Part shown: piece after piece, positions 15,238-24,083 of the stretch | Position numbering within the stretch: position 1 is the stretch's first letter | Layout of the letters: each line of letters opens with the position of its first letter | Notes under the pieces: generated by a model | The model's database searches: none | What the model saw: only the letters and a program-made list of their open reading frames with translations | Told to the model about the DNA's origin: nothing | DNA from: Bradyrhizobium vignae | GTDB lineage: Bacteria > Pseudomonadota > Alphaproteobacteria > Rhizobiales > Xanthobacteraceae | Direction of reading: 5' to 3' | NCBI RefSeq assembly: GCF_004114425.1 | Contig: NZ_RDQF01000032.1 | Location: forward strand, 16,956 to 80,955 | Length of the DNA stretch: 64,000 bases | Made by a program: the position numbers and the translations under genes

Positions 15238-16512
15238 ATGTTTCGCAGGGGAATGGCTGCGCGCCTCGCGTGCGCGGCGGCGTGTCTGATTGCCGAAGTG
15301 GCGCTAGCTCCGTCTCACGCCCAGACTTTGACGATGCGCAGCGCGTTGTCGCGCGCGCTGGCGGCGAGCCCGCGGCTGACGGCGGCGGAGCGCGACGTCG
15401 GCATCGCCACGGGCCAGCGCATCCAGGCGGGCGCGCTGCTCAATCCGGAACTGTCCTACGAACAGGACGATTCATTCGGCTCCGGCAAATATCGCGGGAC
15501 GCGATCGGCGGAGACCACGCTGCAGATCAGCCAGGCCTTCGAGCTGTTCGGCAAGCGCGACGCGCGGATTGCAGCCGGGGCGGCTGGGGTCGAGGTCGCG
15601 GCGATCCAGCGCAAGGCCGTCAGGCTGGAGGTGCTGTCGGAGACCGCGATCGCCTTCCTCAGCGTGCTCGGCGCACAGCGGCGCATCCAGATCCTCGACG
15701 AGCAGATCGCGGCGATCGACCGCCTGACGCCGCTGCTCCGCCGCCGCGTCGAGGCCGGCGCCTCCTCACCGGCCGAGACCGGCCGCGCCGAGGTCGCCTC
15801 GGCGCTGGTGAAGGCCGACCGCGAGCGCTTCAAGGCGACGCTGGCGAGTGCCCGGCGCGAGTTCGCGGTGCTGATGGGCGATCCCGCCGCGAAATTCGGC
15901 GAAGTCTCCGGCCGGCTCGACACCACGGGCAAGCCGCCGACCTTCCAGTCGGTGGTCGCCGCCATCGATGCCAATCCGCAACTGGTGCGCTGGACCGCCG
16001 TTTACGCGCAGCGCAATGCCGAGCTGCTGCTGGCGCGGCTCAAGCCCTATCCAGACGTGCGGATCGCCGCCGGCTGGCGCCATTTCAACGAGACCAATGA
16101 CGATGCCGTGCGCCTCACTCTCTCGGTGCCGATCCCCGTCTTCGACCAGAACCAGGGCAATATCCTTTCGGCGCAGGAGAGCCTCGCCAAGACGCGCGCC
16201 GAGCGCGAGACCAACCGCAACGCGCTGGTCGTGATCGCCGGGCGCGCCTACGACTCGCTGCAGGGCTCACTGCGCGAGCTCGCGGTGCTGCGCGAGGTCG
16301 CGATCCCGAAGGCCGTCGAAGCGTCCGAGGCGATCTCGCAGGGCTACGGACAGGGCCGCTTCACTCTGCTCGAGGTGCTCGATGCCCAGGCGAGCGTCAC
16401 CCAGGCGCGGCTGCGCGAGCAGGAGGCGCTGCAGAATTTCCATGCCGGGGTCGCGACCATCGAAGGCCTCGTCGGCAACCCCTTCACGCTGGCGCGGGAG
16501 AGCGCACGATGA
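15238..16512 (+). CDS. czcC: Heavy-metal efflux outer-membrane protein (CzcC/TolC family)
   Basis: Outer-membrane channel of a tripartite metal efflux pump, 424 residues. It has a signal peptide (AARLACAAACLIAEVALAPSHAQ), then two OEP repeats with the usual pattern: SPRLTAAERDVGIATGQRIQ and LNPELSYEQDD in the first half, AQRNAELLLARLKPYPDVRI and VPIPVFDQNQGNI in the second, with GRFTLLEVLDAQ near the end, a TolC-family landmark. The last 4 bases overlap the start of the adaptor gene, implying coupled translation. The exact metal cannot be read from this subunit. Confidence 0.88.
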   Translation: MFRRGMAARLACAAACLIAEVALAPSHAQTLTMRSALSRALAASPRLTAAERDVGIATGQRIQAGALLNPELSYEQDDSFGSGKYRGTRSAETTLQISQAFELFGKRDARIAAGAAGVEVAAIQRKAVRLEVLSETAIAFLSVLGAQRRIQILDEQIAAIDRLTPLLRRRVEAGASSPAETGRAEVASALVKADRERFKATLASARREFAVLMGDPAAKFGEVSGRLDTTGKPPTFQSVVAAIDANPQLVRWTAVYAQRNAELLLARLKPYPDVRIAAGWRHFNETNDDAVRLTLSVPIPVFDQNQGNILSAQESLAKTRAERETNRNALVVIAGRAYDSLQGSLRELAVLREVAIPKAVEASEAISQGYGQGRFTLLEVLDAQASVTQARLREQEALQNFHAGVATIEGLVGNPFTLARESAR

Positions 16513-17486
16513 GGACCTCCTCCACCATTCTCATCGCCATCGTTGCCGCAGCGCTCGGCGCCTACGGCTATTCCCGGCTCGCCCCGGCCAAGCTCGCACA
16601 CACCGAGCATACCGAGCATTCCGAACAGAAGAAGCCGAACAACCATGTCGAGCAGGACGAGCACGGCGCCGACCGCATCCGCATCTCCGACGTCAAGCTG
16701 GCAGCCGCCGGCGTGAGCCTGGCGGAGGCCGCAAGCGCCACACTGACCGACACGCTGTCCTTCAATGGCATCCTGCGTGCCAATCAGGAAACGGTGGTGC
16801 AGGTGACGCCGCGCTTTCCGGGCGTCGTCAAATCCATCCTGAAGCGCATCGGCGAGAAGGTCGGCAAGGACGATCTGCTCGCCGCGATCGAGAGCAACCA
16901 GAGCCTCACCGTCTACGAGCTCAAGGCGCCGATCGCCGGCACCATCATCGAGCGGCAGATCTCGCTCGGCGAATACGCCTCCGAGCAGAAACCGGCCTTC
17001 GTGGTCGCCGATCTCTCGACCATCTGGGTCGATCTGTCGATCTACCGGCAGGACCTCAGGCGCGTCCGCATCAACGACGAGGTGCTGATCGATCCCGACG
17101 ACGGCCGCGGCGAGATCAAGGGCACCATCTCCTACATGGCGCCGATCGGTTCGAGCGAGACCCAGACCGCGCTGGCGCGGGTGGTGCTGGCCAACCCCGA
17201 CGGCCGGCTTCGTCCCGGCCTGTTCGTCACGGCGCGGCTGATCCTCGCCGCGCGCAATGTCGCGGTTGCCGTGCGCCGAAGCGCGATCCAGACGCTGGAG
17301 AACAAGACCATCGTGTTCGTCCGCGAGGATGGCGACAAGATCGAGGCGCGCCCGGTGGAGCTTGGCGACTCCGATCCGAAATTCGTGGAGATCCGCGCGG
17401 GCCTTTCGGCCGGCGAGCGCTACGTCGCCGAGAACAGTTTTGTGGTCAAGGCGGAGATGGGCAAGGGAGACGCCGATCATGATTGA
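16509..17486 (+). CDS. czcB: Heavy-metal efflux periplasmic adaptor (CzcB-like)
   Basis: Membrane fusion protein that links the RND pump to the outer-membrane channel, 325 residues. One N-terminal helix (TILIAIVAAALGAYGYSRLA) is followed by a short metal-binding-looking stretch with repeated His and acidic residues (HTEHTEHSEQKK, NNHVEQDEHG), then the barrel-sandwich halves (VVQVTPRFPGVVKSILKRIG, VYELKAPIAGTIIERQISLG), and the beta-barrel and membrane-proximal domains (YRQDLRRVRINDEVLI). The coiled-coil hairpin is essentially absent, as in other heavy-metal adaptors of this type. It overlaps czcC by 4 bases and the pump gene by 8 bases. Confidence 0.9.
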   Translation: MRTSSTILIAIVAAALGAYGYSRLAPAKLAHTEHTEHSEQKKPNNHVEQDEHGADRIRISDVKLAAAGVSLAEAASATLTDTLSFNGILRANQETVVQVTPRFPGVVKSILKRIGEKVGKDDLLAAIESNQSLTVYELKAPIAGTIIERQISLGEYASEQKPAFVVADLSTIWVDLSIYRQDLRRVRINDEVLIDPDDGRGEIKGTISYMAPIGSSETQTALARVVLANPDGRLRPGLFVTARLILAARNVAVAVRRSAIQTLENKTIVFVREDGDKIEARPVELGDSDPKFVEIRAGLSAGERYVAENSFVVKAEMGKGDADHD

Positions 17487-20400
17487 CGCCCTCCTCGCCT
17501 TCTCGGTCCGCCAGCGCTGGCTCGTGGTCCTGCTCGCCCTCGCCGCCGGTGCCCTTGGCGCCTGGAATTTCACGCGCCTGCCGATCGATGCCGTGCCTGA
17601 CGTGACCAACGTCCAGGTCCAGATCAACACGCACGCGCCGGGGCTGTCGCCGCTCGAGGCCGAGCAGCGCATCACCTTTCCGCTCGAGACTGCAATGGGC
17701 GGCTTGCCCAGGCTCGACTACACCCGCTCGATCTCGCGCTACGGCCTGAGCCAGGTCACCGTCGTGTTCCAGGACGGCACCGACATCTATTTCGCGCGCC
17801 AGCTCGTGAACGAACGCATCCAGCAGGCGAAGGACCAATTGCCTGCAGGCACGGAGGTCGCGATGGGACCGATCTCGACCGGGCTCGGTGAGATCTACGT
17901 CTACTCGGTCGAGGCAAAGGCCGGCGCAAAGTCGCCGGCGGGTGCCGAGTTCACGCCGACGGAGCTGCGCACCATCCAGGACTGGATCATCAAGCCGCAG
18001 CTGCGCACCATTCCCGGCGTGATCGAGGTCAACTCGATCGGCGGCTATGAGCGGCAATTCCATGTGCTGCCGATTCCGGGTCAGCTGATGGCCTACAAGC
18101 TCGGCTTCCGCGACATCATGACGGCGCTGGCCGCCAACAATGCCAATGTCGGCGCCGGCTATATCGAGCGCAACGGCGAGCAATATCTCGTCCGCGCTCC
18201 CGGCCAGGTCGCCAATATCGAGGACATCAGGGGCATCGTGATCGGCTCGCGCGGCGGCGTGCCGGTGCGCATCCGCGATGTCGCCGAGGTCAGCGAAGGC
18301 AAGGACCTGCGCACCGGTGCTGCGACGGCGAACGGCGGCGAGACGGTGCTCGGCACCGCCATGCTGCTGATCGGCGAGAACAGCCGCACCGTGGCCCAGC
18401 GCGTGAAGGCCAGGCTCGCGGAGATCGCCAAATCGCTCCCCGACGGCGTGATCGCGCGCGCCGTCTACGACCGCACGCATCTGGTGGAAGCCACCATCCA
18501 GACCGTCGAGAAGAACCTCGTCGAGGGTGCGGCGCTGGTGATCGCGGTGCTGTTCCTGATCCTCGGCAACATCCGCGCCGCGCTGATCACGGCCTGCGTC
18601 ATCCCCCTCTCCATGCTGTTCACGATCACGGGCATGGTCGAGAGCAAGGTCAGCGCCAATCTGATGAGTCTGGGCGCGATCGATTTCGGCATCATCGTCG
18701 ACGGCGCGGTCATCATCGTCGAGAACTGCCTGCGGCTGCTTGCCGCCGAGCAGCACCGCCGCGGCCGGCTGCTGACGCTGGACGAACGCCTCCAGACCAT
18801 CCGCATGGGAAGCGGCGAGGTGATCAAGCCGAGCCTGTTCGGCACGCTCATCATCGCCGTGGTCTATCTTCCGGTCCTCACCCTGTCCGGGACCGAGGGC
18901 AAGATGTTCACGCCGATGGCGCTGACCGTGCTGATGGCGCTTGCGGGCGCGGCGCTGCTGTCGGTCACGTTCGTCCCCGCCGCGGTTGCGATTGTCGTCA
19001 CCGGCAAGGTCGCGGAGACGGAGAACGTCTTCATGCGGGCCGCCAAGCGGCTCTATCTGCCCCTGCTCGACCGCGCGATCCGTTATCGCGGCAGTGTCGC
19101 GCTCGGCGCCCTGCTGATCGTCGCCGGCAGCATCTTCGCCGCAACGCGCATGGGCGGCGAGTTCATTCCGAACCTCGATGAAGGCGACATCACCATCGAG
19201 ACCATCCGGATTCCCGGCACCAGCCTGACCCAGAGCGTCGACATGCAGCTCCGCCTGGAAAAGGCGATCAAGCAGGTGCCGGAGGTCGCGACCATCTTCT
19301 CCAAGATCGGCACCGCCGAGATCGCCAACGACCCGATGCCGCCGAATGTCGCCGACACCTATGTCACGCTGAAGCCGCGCGAGGAATGGCCCGACCCGGC
19401 CAAGCCGAAGGACGAGGTGGTGGCCGAGCTCGAACGCGCCGCCAACACCTTGCCCGGTAGTGCCTATGGCATGACCCAGCCGATCCAGATGCGCTTCAAC
19501 GAGCTCATCGCCGGCATCCGCAGCGACGTCGGCGTCAAGATCTTCGGCGACGATCTCGACGTGCTCGCCGGCATCGCCCAGCAGGTCAACGGCGTGGTTC
19601 GCGGCATCGAGGGCGCCGCCGACATCAAGACCGAGCAGATCGCGGGCCTGCCGATCCTCACCGTCAAGCTCGACCGCCAGGCGCTGTCGCGCTACGGCCT
19701 CAGCCTCAGCGAGGTGCAAAACCTCGTCGAGATCGCGATCGGCGGCAAGCCGGTCGGCAAGCTGTTCGAGGGCGATCGGCGCTTCGACATCGTGGTGCGG
19801 CTGCCGGAAAGCCTGCGGGCCGATCCCGATACGATCAAGTCGCTGCCGATCCCGCTGCCGCCGGGCGAGGATATCGCGGCCGTCACGAAAACCGCCTGGC
19901 CGGGGGCATCCGGGACGACGCCACGCTATGTGCCGCTCTCCTCCGTTGCGGCAATCGAGATCGCGCCGGGCCCCAACCAGATCAGCCGCGAGAACGGCAA
20001 GCGCCGCGTCGTGGTCATGGCCAATGTCCGCGGGCGCGATCTGCGCTCTTTCGTTGCCGAGGCGCAAGCCGCCGTCGCCGAGAAGGTCAAGCTGCCGCCG
20101 GGTTACTTCATCGGCTGGGGCGGACAGTTCGAGCAGCTGGTGTCCGCCACCAAACGGCTGACGATCGTGGTGCCGGTGGCGCTGCTTCTGGTGTTCCTGC
20201 TGCTGTTCATGGGCATGGGATCGGCGGCGGATGCGGCGCTGGTGTTCTCCGGCGTGCCGCTGGCGCTGACCGGTGGTGTCGCGGCGCTGCTGCTGCGCGA
20301 CATTCCCCTGTCCATCAGCGCCGGCGTCGGCTTCATCGCGCTATCGGGCGTTGCCGTGCTCAACGGGCTCGTCATCATCGCCTTCATCGAGCGGCTGCGC

Positions 20401-20691
20401 AGCGAGGGGCGATCCGTCGTGGCTGCCGTACGCGAGGGCGCGCTGACGCGGCTGCGCCCGGTGCTGATGACGGCCCTCGTCGCCTCGCTCGGTTTCGTGC
20501 CGATGGCGCTCGCCACCGGCGCCGGCGCCGAGGTGCAGCGGCCGCTTGCGACCGTCGTGATCGGCGGCATCATCTCCTCCACGGTGCTCACGCTCTTGGT
20601 GCTGCCGGCGCTCTACGTCCTCTTCCGTCGTGACGTGACGCCCGAAGCGCCTACAATGGCGCCTGATTTGACTGCATCCGCGGAGCGCTAG
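17479..20691 (+). CDS. czcA: Heavy-metal RND efflux pump (CzcA/HME family)
   Basis: Proton-driven inner-membrane pump, about 1070 residues from the ATG at 17479 (MIDALLAFSVRQRW), overlapping the adaptor gene by 8 bases. It has 12 transmembrane helices and two large periplasmic loops. The helix-4 signature DFGIIVDGAVIIVEN near residue 400 is the DFG-DGA-EN pattern of the divalent-cation (Zn/Co/Cd/Ni) HME class rather than the Cu/Ag class. Also seen: MGGLPRLDYTRSISRYGLSQ, GGEFIPNLDEGD, and the second-half GVPLALTGGVAALLLRDIPL. Substrate class is a family inference; the exact metal is unknown. A frame of 873 codons on the opposite strand is a GC shadow. Confidence 0.93.
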   Translation: MIDALLAFSVRQRWLVVLLALAAGALGAWNFTRLPIDAVPDVTNVQVQINTHAPGLSPLEAEQRITFPLETAMGGLPRLDYTRSISRYGLSQVTVVFQDGTDIYFARQLVNERIQQAKDQLPAGTEVAMGPISTGLGEIYVYSVEAKAGAKSPAGAEFTPTELRTIQDWIIKPQLRTIPGVIEVNSIGGYERQFHVLPIPGQLMAYKLGFRDIMTALAANNANVGAGYIERNGEQYLVRAPGQVANIEDIRGIVIGSRGGVPVRIRDVAEVSEGKDLRTGAATANGGETVLGTAMLLIGENSRTVAQRVKARLAEIAKSLPDGVIARAVYDRTHLVEATIQTVEKNLVEGAALVIAVLFLILGNIRAALITACVIPLSMLFTITGMVESKVSANLMSLGAIDFGIIVDGAVIIVENCLRLLAAEQHRRGRLLTLDERLQTIRMGSGEVIKPSLFGTLIIAVVYLPVLTLSGTEGKMFTPMALTVLMALAGAALLSVTFVPAAVAIVVTGKVAETENVFMRAAKRLYLPLLDRAIRYRGSVALGALLIVAGSIFAATRMGGEFIPNLDEGDITIETIRIPGTSLTQSVDMQLRLEKAIKQVPEVATIFSKIGTAEIANDPMPPNVADTYVTLKPREEWPDPAKPKDEVVAELERAANTLPGSAYGMTQPIQMRFNELIAGIRSDVGVKIFGDDLDVLAGIAQQVNGVVRGIEGAADIKTEQIAGLPILTVKLDRQALSRYGLSLSEVQNLVEIAIGGKPVGKLFEGDRRFDIVVRLPESLRADPDTIKSLPIPLPPGEDIAAVTKTAWPGASGTTPRYVPLSSVAAIEIAPGPNQISRENGKRRVVVMANVRGRDLRSFVAEAQAAVAEKVKLPPGYFIGWGGQFEQLVSATKRLTIVVPVALLLVFLLLFMGMGSAADAALVFSGVPLALTGGVAALLLRDIPLSISAGVGFIALSGVAVLNGLVIIAFIERLRSEGRSVVAAVREGALTRLRPVLMTALVASLGFVPMALATGAGAEVQRPLATVVIGGIISSTVLTLLVLPALYVLFRRDVTPEAPTMAPDLTASAER

Positions 20692-20693
20692 AG

Positions 20694-21656
20694 GTGGCCG
20701 GCCACGATCATCACGGGCATCACCATCATGACCATGCCGGGCATGGCCATGATCGTGGTCACAGCCACGGCCATGTTCATGCCCCCGCCAATTTCGGCAA
20801 GGCGTTCGCGATCGGCATCTCGCTCAACACAGCACTGGTCGTGGCCGAAGCGACCTACGGCTATCTCGGCAACTCCACCGCCCTGCTGGCCGACGCCGGC
20901 CATAACCTTTCCGACGTGCTCGGCCTGGTGGTGGCCTGGGGCGCCTCGATTGCAGCACGCCGCGCTCCGAGCGGCCGCTTCACTTATGGCCTGCGCGCCT
21001 CCACCATCCTCGCGGCACTTGCCAATGCGGTGTTCCTGCTGGTCGCAACCGGCGCGATCGGCTGGGAGGCGATCCTGCGCCTGCGCCAGCCGGAGCCGGT
21101 TGCCGGCGTGACGGTGATGGTGGTCGCCGGCATCGGCATCCTCATCAACGGTTTTAGCGCCATGCTCTTCGCGCGCGGGCGCAAGGACGACATCAACATC
21201 GAAGGCGCGTACCTGCACATGGCCGCAGACGCCGGGGTCTCGCTCGGCGTGGTCGTCTCGGCGGCACTGATCGTCTGGACGGGTTGGCTTTGGCTCGATC
21301 CCGTCACCAGCCTCGTGATCTGCGCCACCATCCTCTGGAGCACGACGAGCCTCTTGCGCGGCTCGATCGACATGTCCATGGCGGCGGCGCCAAGAGCCAT
21401 CGACGTGGCGGCAATCAGGGCGTTCCTGCTGGCGCGGCCGGGCGTCTCAGGGATCCACGATCTCCACGTCTGGCCGATCTCGACCACCGAGACGGCGCTG
21501 ACCTGCCACCTCGTCATGCCCGCCGGCACGGACGACGCATTCCTGATGCAGACGGCGCAACTCCTCAAGTCATCCTTCCGCATCGGCCACACCACGCTTC
21601 AGGTCGAGACGCATCCCGACAATGGCTGCGCGCTCGCGCCGGATGATGTGGTGTGA
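20694..21656 (+). CDS. Cation diffusion facilitator (CzcD/ZitB-like metal exporter)
   Basis: Zinc or related metal/proton antiporter of the inner membrane, 320 residues with a GTG start only 2 bases after the pump stop codon. The N terminus is an intense His repeat (GHDHHGHHHHDHAGHGHDRG, then HSHGHVH) typical of cytosolic metal sensing. Six helices follow. Site residues are visible: ALLADAGHNLSDVLGLVVAW (HxxxD of helix 2) and AYLHMAADAGVSLGVVVSA (HxxxD of helix 5). A C-terminal cytoplasmic domain with SGIHDLHVWPISTTETALTC follows. It completes the metal resistance operon with the CzcCBA-like genes. Confidence 0.93.
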   Translation: MAGHDHHGHHHHDHAGHGHDRGHSHGHVHAPANFGKAFAIGISLNTALVVAEATYGYLGNSTALLADAGHNLSDVLGLVVAWGASIAARRAPSGRFTYGLRASTILAALANAVFLLVATGAIGWEAILRLRQPEPVAGVTVMVVAGIGILINGFSAMLFARGRKDDINIEGAYLHMAADAGVSLGVVVSAALIVWTGWLWLDPVTSLVICATILWSTTSLLRGSIDMSMAAAPRAIDVAAIRAFLLARPGVSGIHDLHVWPISTTETALTCHLVMPAGTDDAFLMQTAQLLKSSFRIGHTTLQVETHPDNGCALAPDDVV

Positions 21657-21670
21657 GGAACCATCCACGT

Positions 21671-21786
21671 CGTCATTGCGAGCGCAGCGAAAGCAATCCA
21701 GGCTGCCGCCGCGGGAAGATCCAGGATTGCTTCGTCGCCAGCGCAAATTGCTTCGCAATCTTGTCGCGGGCTCCTCGCAACGACGG
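21671..21786. repeat. Palindromic intergenic repeat (CGTCATTGCGAGC type)
   Basis: The segment starts CGTCATTGCGAGCGCAGCGA and ends in CTCCTCGCAACGACGG, with internal GCAATCCAG/CCAGGATTGC arms, so the ends and middle form nested stems. This matches a dispersed Bradyrhizobium and Rhodopseudomonas intergenic repeat known to me by pattern. It lies between the CDF gene and the converging methyltransferase gene and may help end both transcripts. Confidence 0.7.
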
Positions 21787-21803
21787 GTGTGGAGAAAACG
21801 GGC

Positions 21804-22685
21804 CTACGCAGCCCTCGCCGTCACGATCCAGATCGCGCCCTGCAGCACCACGCTTTGCCCCTTCAGGAATGGCGCGAGCGTTTCGCGGATCGAGGCTTTG
21901 GCCGCTTCATAGGTCTCGGCCGGATGGCCCTGCAGCGCGCGGCTGGCCGGACCGATCTGCAGCGAGCCGTCGACGGCGGCATCGAGACCGCCGCCGATCG
22001 CAATGTCCATCGCGAGATCATGCGGCTCCATTGCCACATCCGCGAAGCCTGCACCCTTCAGGATGCGCGTCACGCGCTCCTCTGACGCAAAGGCGAACGG
22101 GCCCGGCTCCTCCGGCCCGACCGGCGGCATCTTCGGCACATGCTTGTAGACCGCCATCAGCGGCGCCATCATCCAGGGATTTTCCTTCGGCTCGCGCCAG
22201 CAGACGAAAGCAAGCCGCCCTGTCGGCCTCAGCGCGCGACGCAAATTGATGAAGGACGCAATAGGGTCGGCAAAGAACATTACGCCGAAGCGCGACGCCA
22301 GCAGATCGAAGCTCGCCGGCTCGAACGGATGCACCGTCGCATCCGCCAGCACGAACTCGAGCGGCAGGCCCTTTGGCGCAAGAGCCCGCGCCTGCGACAG
22401 CATCGGCTCGGACACGTCGAGGCCGAGCGCGAAGCCGTCAGGCGCCGCTACCTTCGCGAATGCCACCGTCGTCGCACCGGAGCCGCAGCCGACGTCGATG
22501 ACACGCTCGCCCGGCTTCGGCTTGGCGCGGTCGATCAGCACATCGGCAATCGGCCCGAGCAGCTTCTCCTGCACCGCGTGGCGATCGGCCCAGCGCTGCC
22601 CGCTCGGGCCGTTCCAATAGGCGATCTGGTCGGCGTTCTGCTCGTGTCCGCTCGGCTGTTCCATCAGGTCTTTGATCCCTAGCAT
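21804..22685 (-). CDS. Class I SAM-dependent methyltransferase
   Basis: Cytoplasmic methyltransferase, about 293 residues from the ATG at 22685 (MLGIKDLMEQPSGHEQNADQ); a second ATG 7 codons later is possible. The SAM-binding motif I is VIDVGCGSGATTVAFAKVAA near residue 62, followed by the acidic LGLDVSEPMLSQAR and motif IV-like FVLADATVHPFEPASFDLLA. The N-terminal IAYWNGPSGQRWADRH is typical of the UbiE/methyltransferase-11 group. The substrate cannot be told. Stand-alone gene, converging with the metal efflux operon. Confidence 0.85.
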   Translation of the reverse strand: MLGIKDLMEQPSGHEQNADQIAYWNGPSGQRWADRHAVQEKLLGPIADVLIDRAKPKPGERVIDVGCGSGATTVAFAKVAAPDGFALGLDVSEPMLSQARALAPKGLPLEFVLADATVHPFEPASFDLLASRFGVMFFADPIASFINLRRALRPTGRLAFVCWREPKENPWMMAPLMAVYKHVPKMPPVGPEEPGPFAFASEERVTRILKGAGFADVAMEPHDLAMDIAIGGGLDAAVDGSLQIGPASRALQGHPAETYEAAKASIRETLAPFLKGQSVVLQGAIWIVTARAA

Positions 22686-22918
22686 TGTCGATCCGCCCGT
22701 CCCGCAATTGCGGGGGGTCACCTGGTCGGATCCCCGCCCGGATCGTAGCGCAATTTTCTGCAAGGACCACACAGTCGCTGCTGTCGAGAATTGGCCGCGC
22801 TTTCCGGCAGGAAGTGCTCGCATTTTGGTCGCATAGCTTTCACCGAATGGCCCCATCAGAAGCAGACGACAACCAGATTTCGTGGATAGCATTTTCAGGT
22901 TGCTCACCTTGGAAAGGC

Positions 22919-23278
22919 ATGACCATGCGCAGCATCATGGGCCCCCTCATCATCGCAACCCTCTCCTTCGGGACGCCGACCTTCGTGCAGGCGCAAGGAA
23001 CATCGTCGCAACCGGGAACAGAATCATCGCCCGCTCAGAGCACCGTCATCCGTCAGATCCAGGTCATCGACATCAAGGACCTGCAACCAGCCGTGCGCTC
23101 GAAGGTCGATGAAATCGTCGCACAGACAAGCGATGACGATATTCAGTCGCTCCGGAAAACGATTGATGCAACGCCCCAGGCGGCGTCCGCGCTGAAGGCG
23201 AAGGGGCTGACTTCGTCGCAGGTCGTTGCGATCAACATTGCCGAAGGTGTCCTGACACTATTTACCAAGACGGCCTGA
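22919..23278 (+). CDS. Small secreted protein, unknown function (119 aa)
   Basis: 119 residues from the ATG at 22919 (MTMRSIMGPLIIATLSFGTP), with GGAAAGG just upstream. The signal peptide ends at FVQAQ, after which comes a Ser/Thr/Gln spacer and a helical domain: QIQVIDIKDLQPAVRSKVDE, TSDDDIQSLRKTIDATPQAA, ALKAKGLTSSQVVAINIAEG. No catalytic motif or cysteines. Proteins of this type are exported to the periplasm; the function is unknown. It is divergent from the methyltransferase gene. Confidence 0.75.
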   Translation: MTMRSIMGPLIIATLSFGTPTFVQAQGTSSQPGTESSPAQSTVIRQIQVIDIKDLQPAVRSKVDEIVAQTSDDDIQSLRKTIDATPQAASALKAKGLTSSQVVAINIAEGVLTLFTKTA

Positions 23279-23470
23279 CATTTCCATCGGGAATGACGAC
23301 GCGCCACTGTGGGGCACGTGACCGCTCCACGGGGCCGTTGGCACGTCCGACCGAGGTTTGCAGCCTTTCGAACGAACTAGCCAGCCGCAACGAATGGAGG
23401 CTTTGCGCTGATGCCATGCTCCAATTGGTCGCCCGGCATGGCAGCCTGCTTGGCCCCGCAAAGCGAAGAC

Positions 23471-23547
23471 TGGTGGGCGGTCACGGATTCGAACCGCGGA
23501 CCCTCTCGGTGTAAACGAGATGCTCTAACCAGCTGAGCTAACCGCCC
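23471..23547 (-). tRNA. tRNA-Val (anticodon TAC)
   Basis: A 77-base minus-strand cloverleaf with encoded CCA. The acceptor stem is GGGCGGT/ACCGCCC, the D-arm AGCTCAGCTGGTTAGAGC, the anticodon stem TCTCG/CGAGA with loop TTTACAC giving TAC, and the T-arm CGCGGTTCGAATCCGTG. It lies downstream of lon and the GFA gene, on the same strand. In many alphaproteobacteria a tRNA-Val lies between lon/hup and nuoA. Confidence 0.97.
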
Positions 23548-23610
23548 CCGGCCGCCTCTTTAGCCTCACAGGCCCTGGACGGGCAAGCGCGGAACTTCAT
23601 TTCCTGGACC

Positions 23611-24015
23611 TCAATCCTGCGGCCGCCCCGGCAACAGCGGCACGGCGTCGATCCACACCGCCGCCGACTGGCACCATATCTGCCTGGAGGGCCGTAATTG
23701 GTCGCGCTGGCGGATGCTGCCCCAGCGGATGCCCCAATCGTCGGCCTGGTCGCCCTCGCCGCTGGTGAACAGCGGGGAACCGCAGTCGGCACAGAAGTGC
23801 TGGAAGCGCATCCGGCCGTTGTCGCCGCGCTTGCCGTAGAGCTTTGGCGCGCCGGCGGTCAGGCGGACATCGGACTTGGCGCAGATCGCGGTCACCCGGA
23901 ACGGCGAACCCGTCAGCGTCTGGCAATCGGTGCAGTGGCACACCGAGACCGCCTCTGGGTCGATCTCGGCCTCGTAGGTGATCTTGCCGCAATGGCATTG
24001 CCCGTCGACCTGCAT
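23611..24015 (-). CDS. GFA (glutathione-dependent formaldehyde-activating) family zinc protein
   Basis: 134 residues with a strong AGGAGG ribosome site before the ATG at 24015. The zinc-binding cysteines of the GFA fold are all present: C7 and C9 (GQCHCGK), C26, C28 and C31 (VCHCTDCQTLTGSPF), C75 and C78 (HFCADCGSPLF). Family members include Gfa, but most GFA proteins have no proven formaldehyde role, so the substrate is left open. It follows lon on the same strand, separated by the lon terminator, so it has its own promoter. Confidence 0.88.
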   Translation of the reverse strand: MQVDGQCHCGKITYEAEIDPEAVSVCHCTDCQTLTGSPFRVTAICAKSDVRLTAGAPKLYGKRGDNGRMRFQHFCADCGSPLFTSGEGDQADDWGIRWGSIRQRDQLRPSRQIWCQSAAVWIDAVPLLPGRPQD

Positions 24016-24037
24016 TGCCTCCTCTCCTCGCCACAAA

Positions 24038-24068
24038 CAAAAACGGCGCCCGGAGGCGCCGTTTTATC
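24038..24068 (-). terminator. Intrinsic terminator downstream of lon
   Basis: AACGGCGCC and GGCGCCGTT arms (24042-24063) with a short CGGA loop, flanked by A-run on the left and TTTT on the right, so it works on the minus strand for lon 16 bases after its stop codon. Confidence 0.85.
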
Positions 24069-24083
24069 ATCTATCAATGAGCC

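Noticed and set aside
17446..20067. Open frame of 873 codons on the strand opposite the RND pump gene
   Set aside because: It is the antisense shadow of a GC-rich gene: the composition is dominated by Asp, Arg, His and Leu with no fold or family pattern, while the plus-strand frame has all CzcA motifs.
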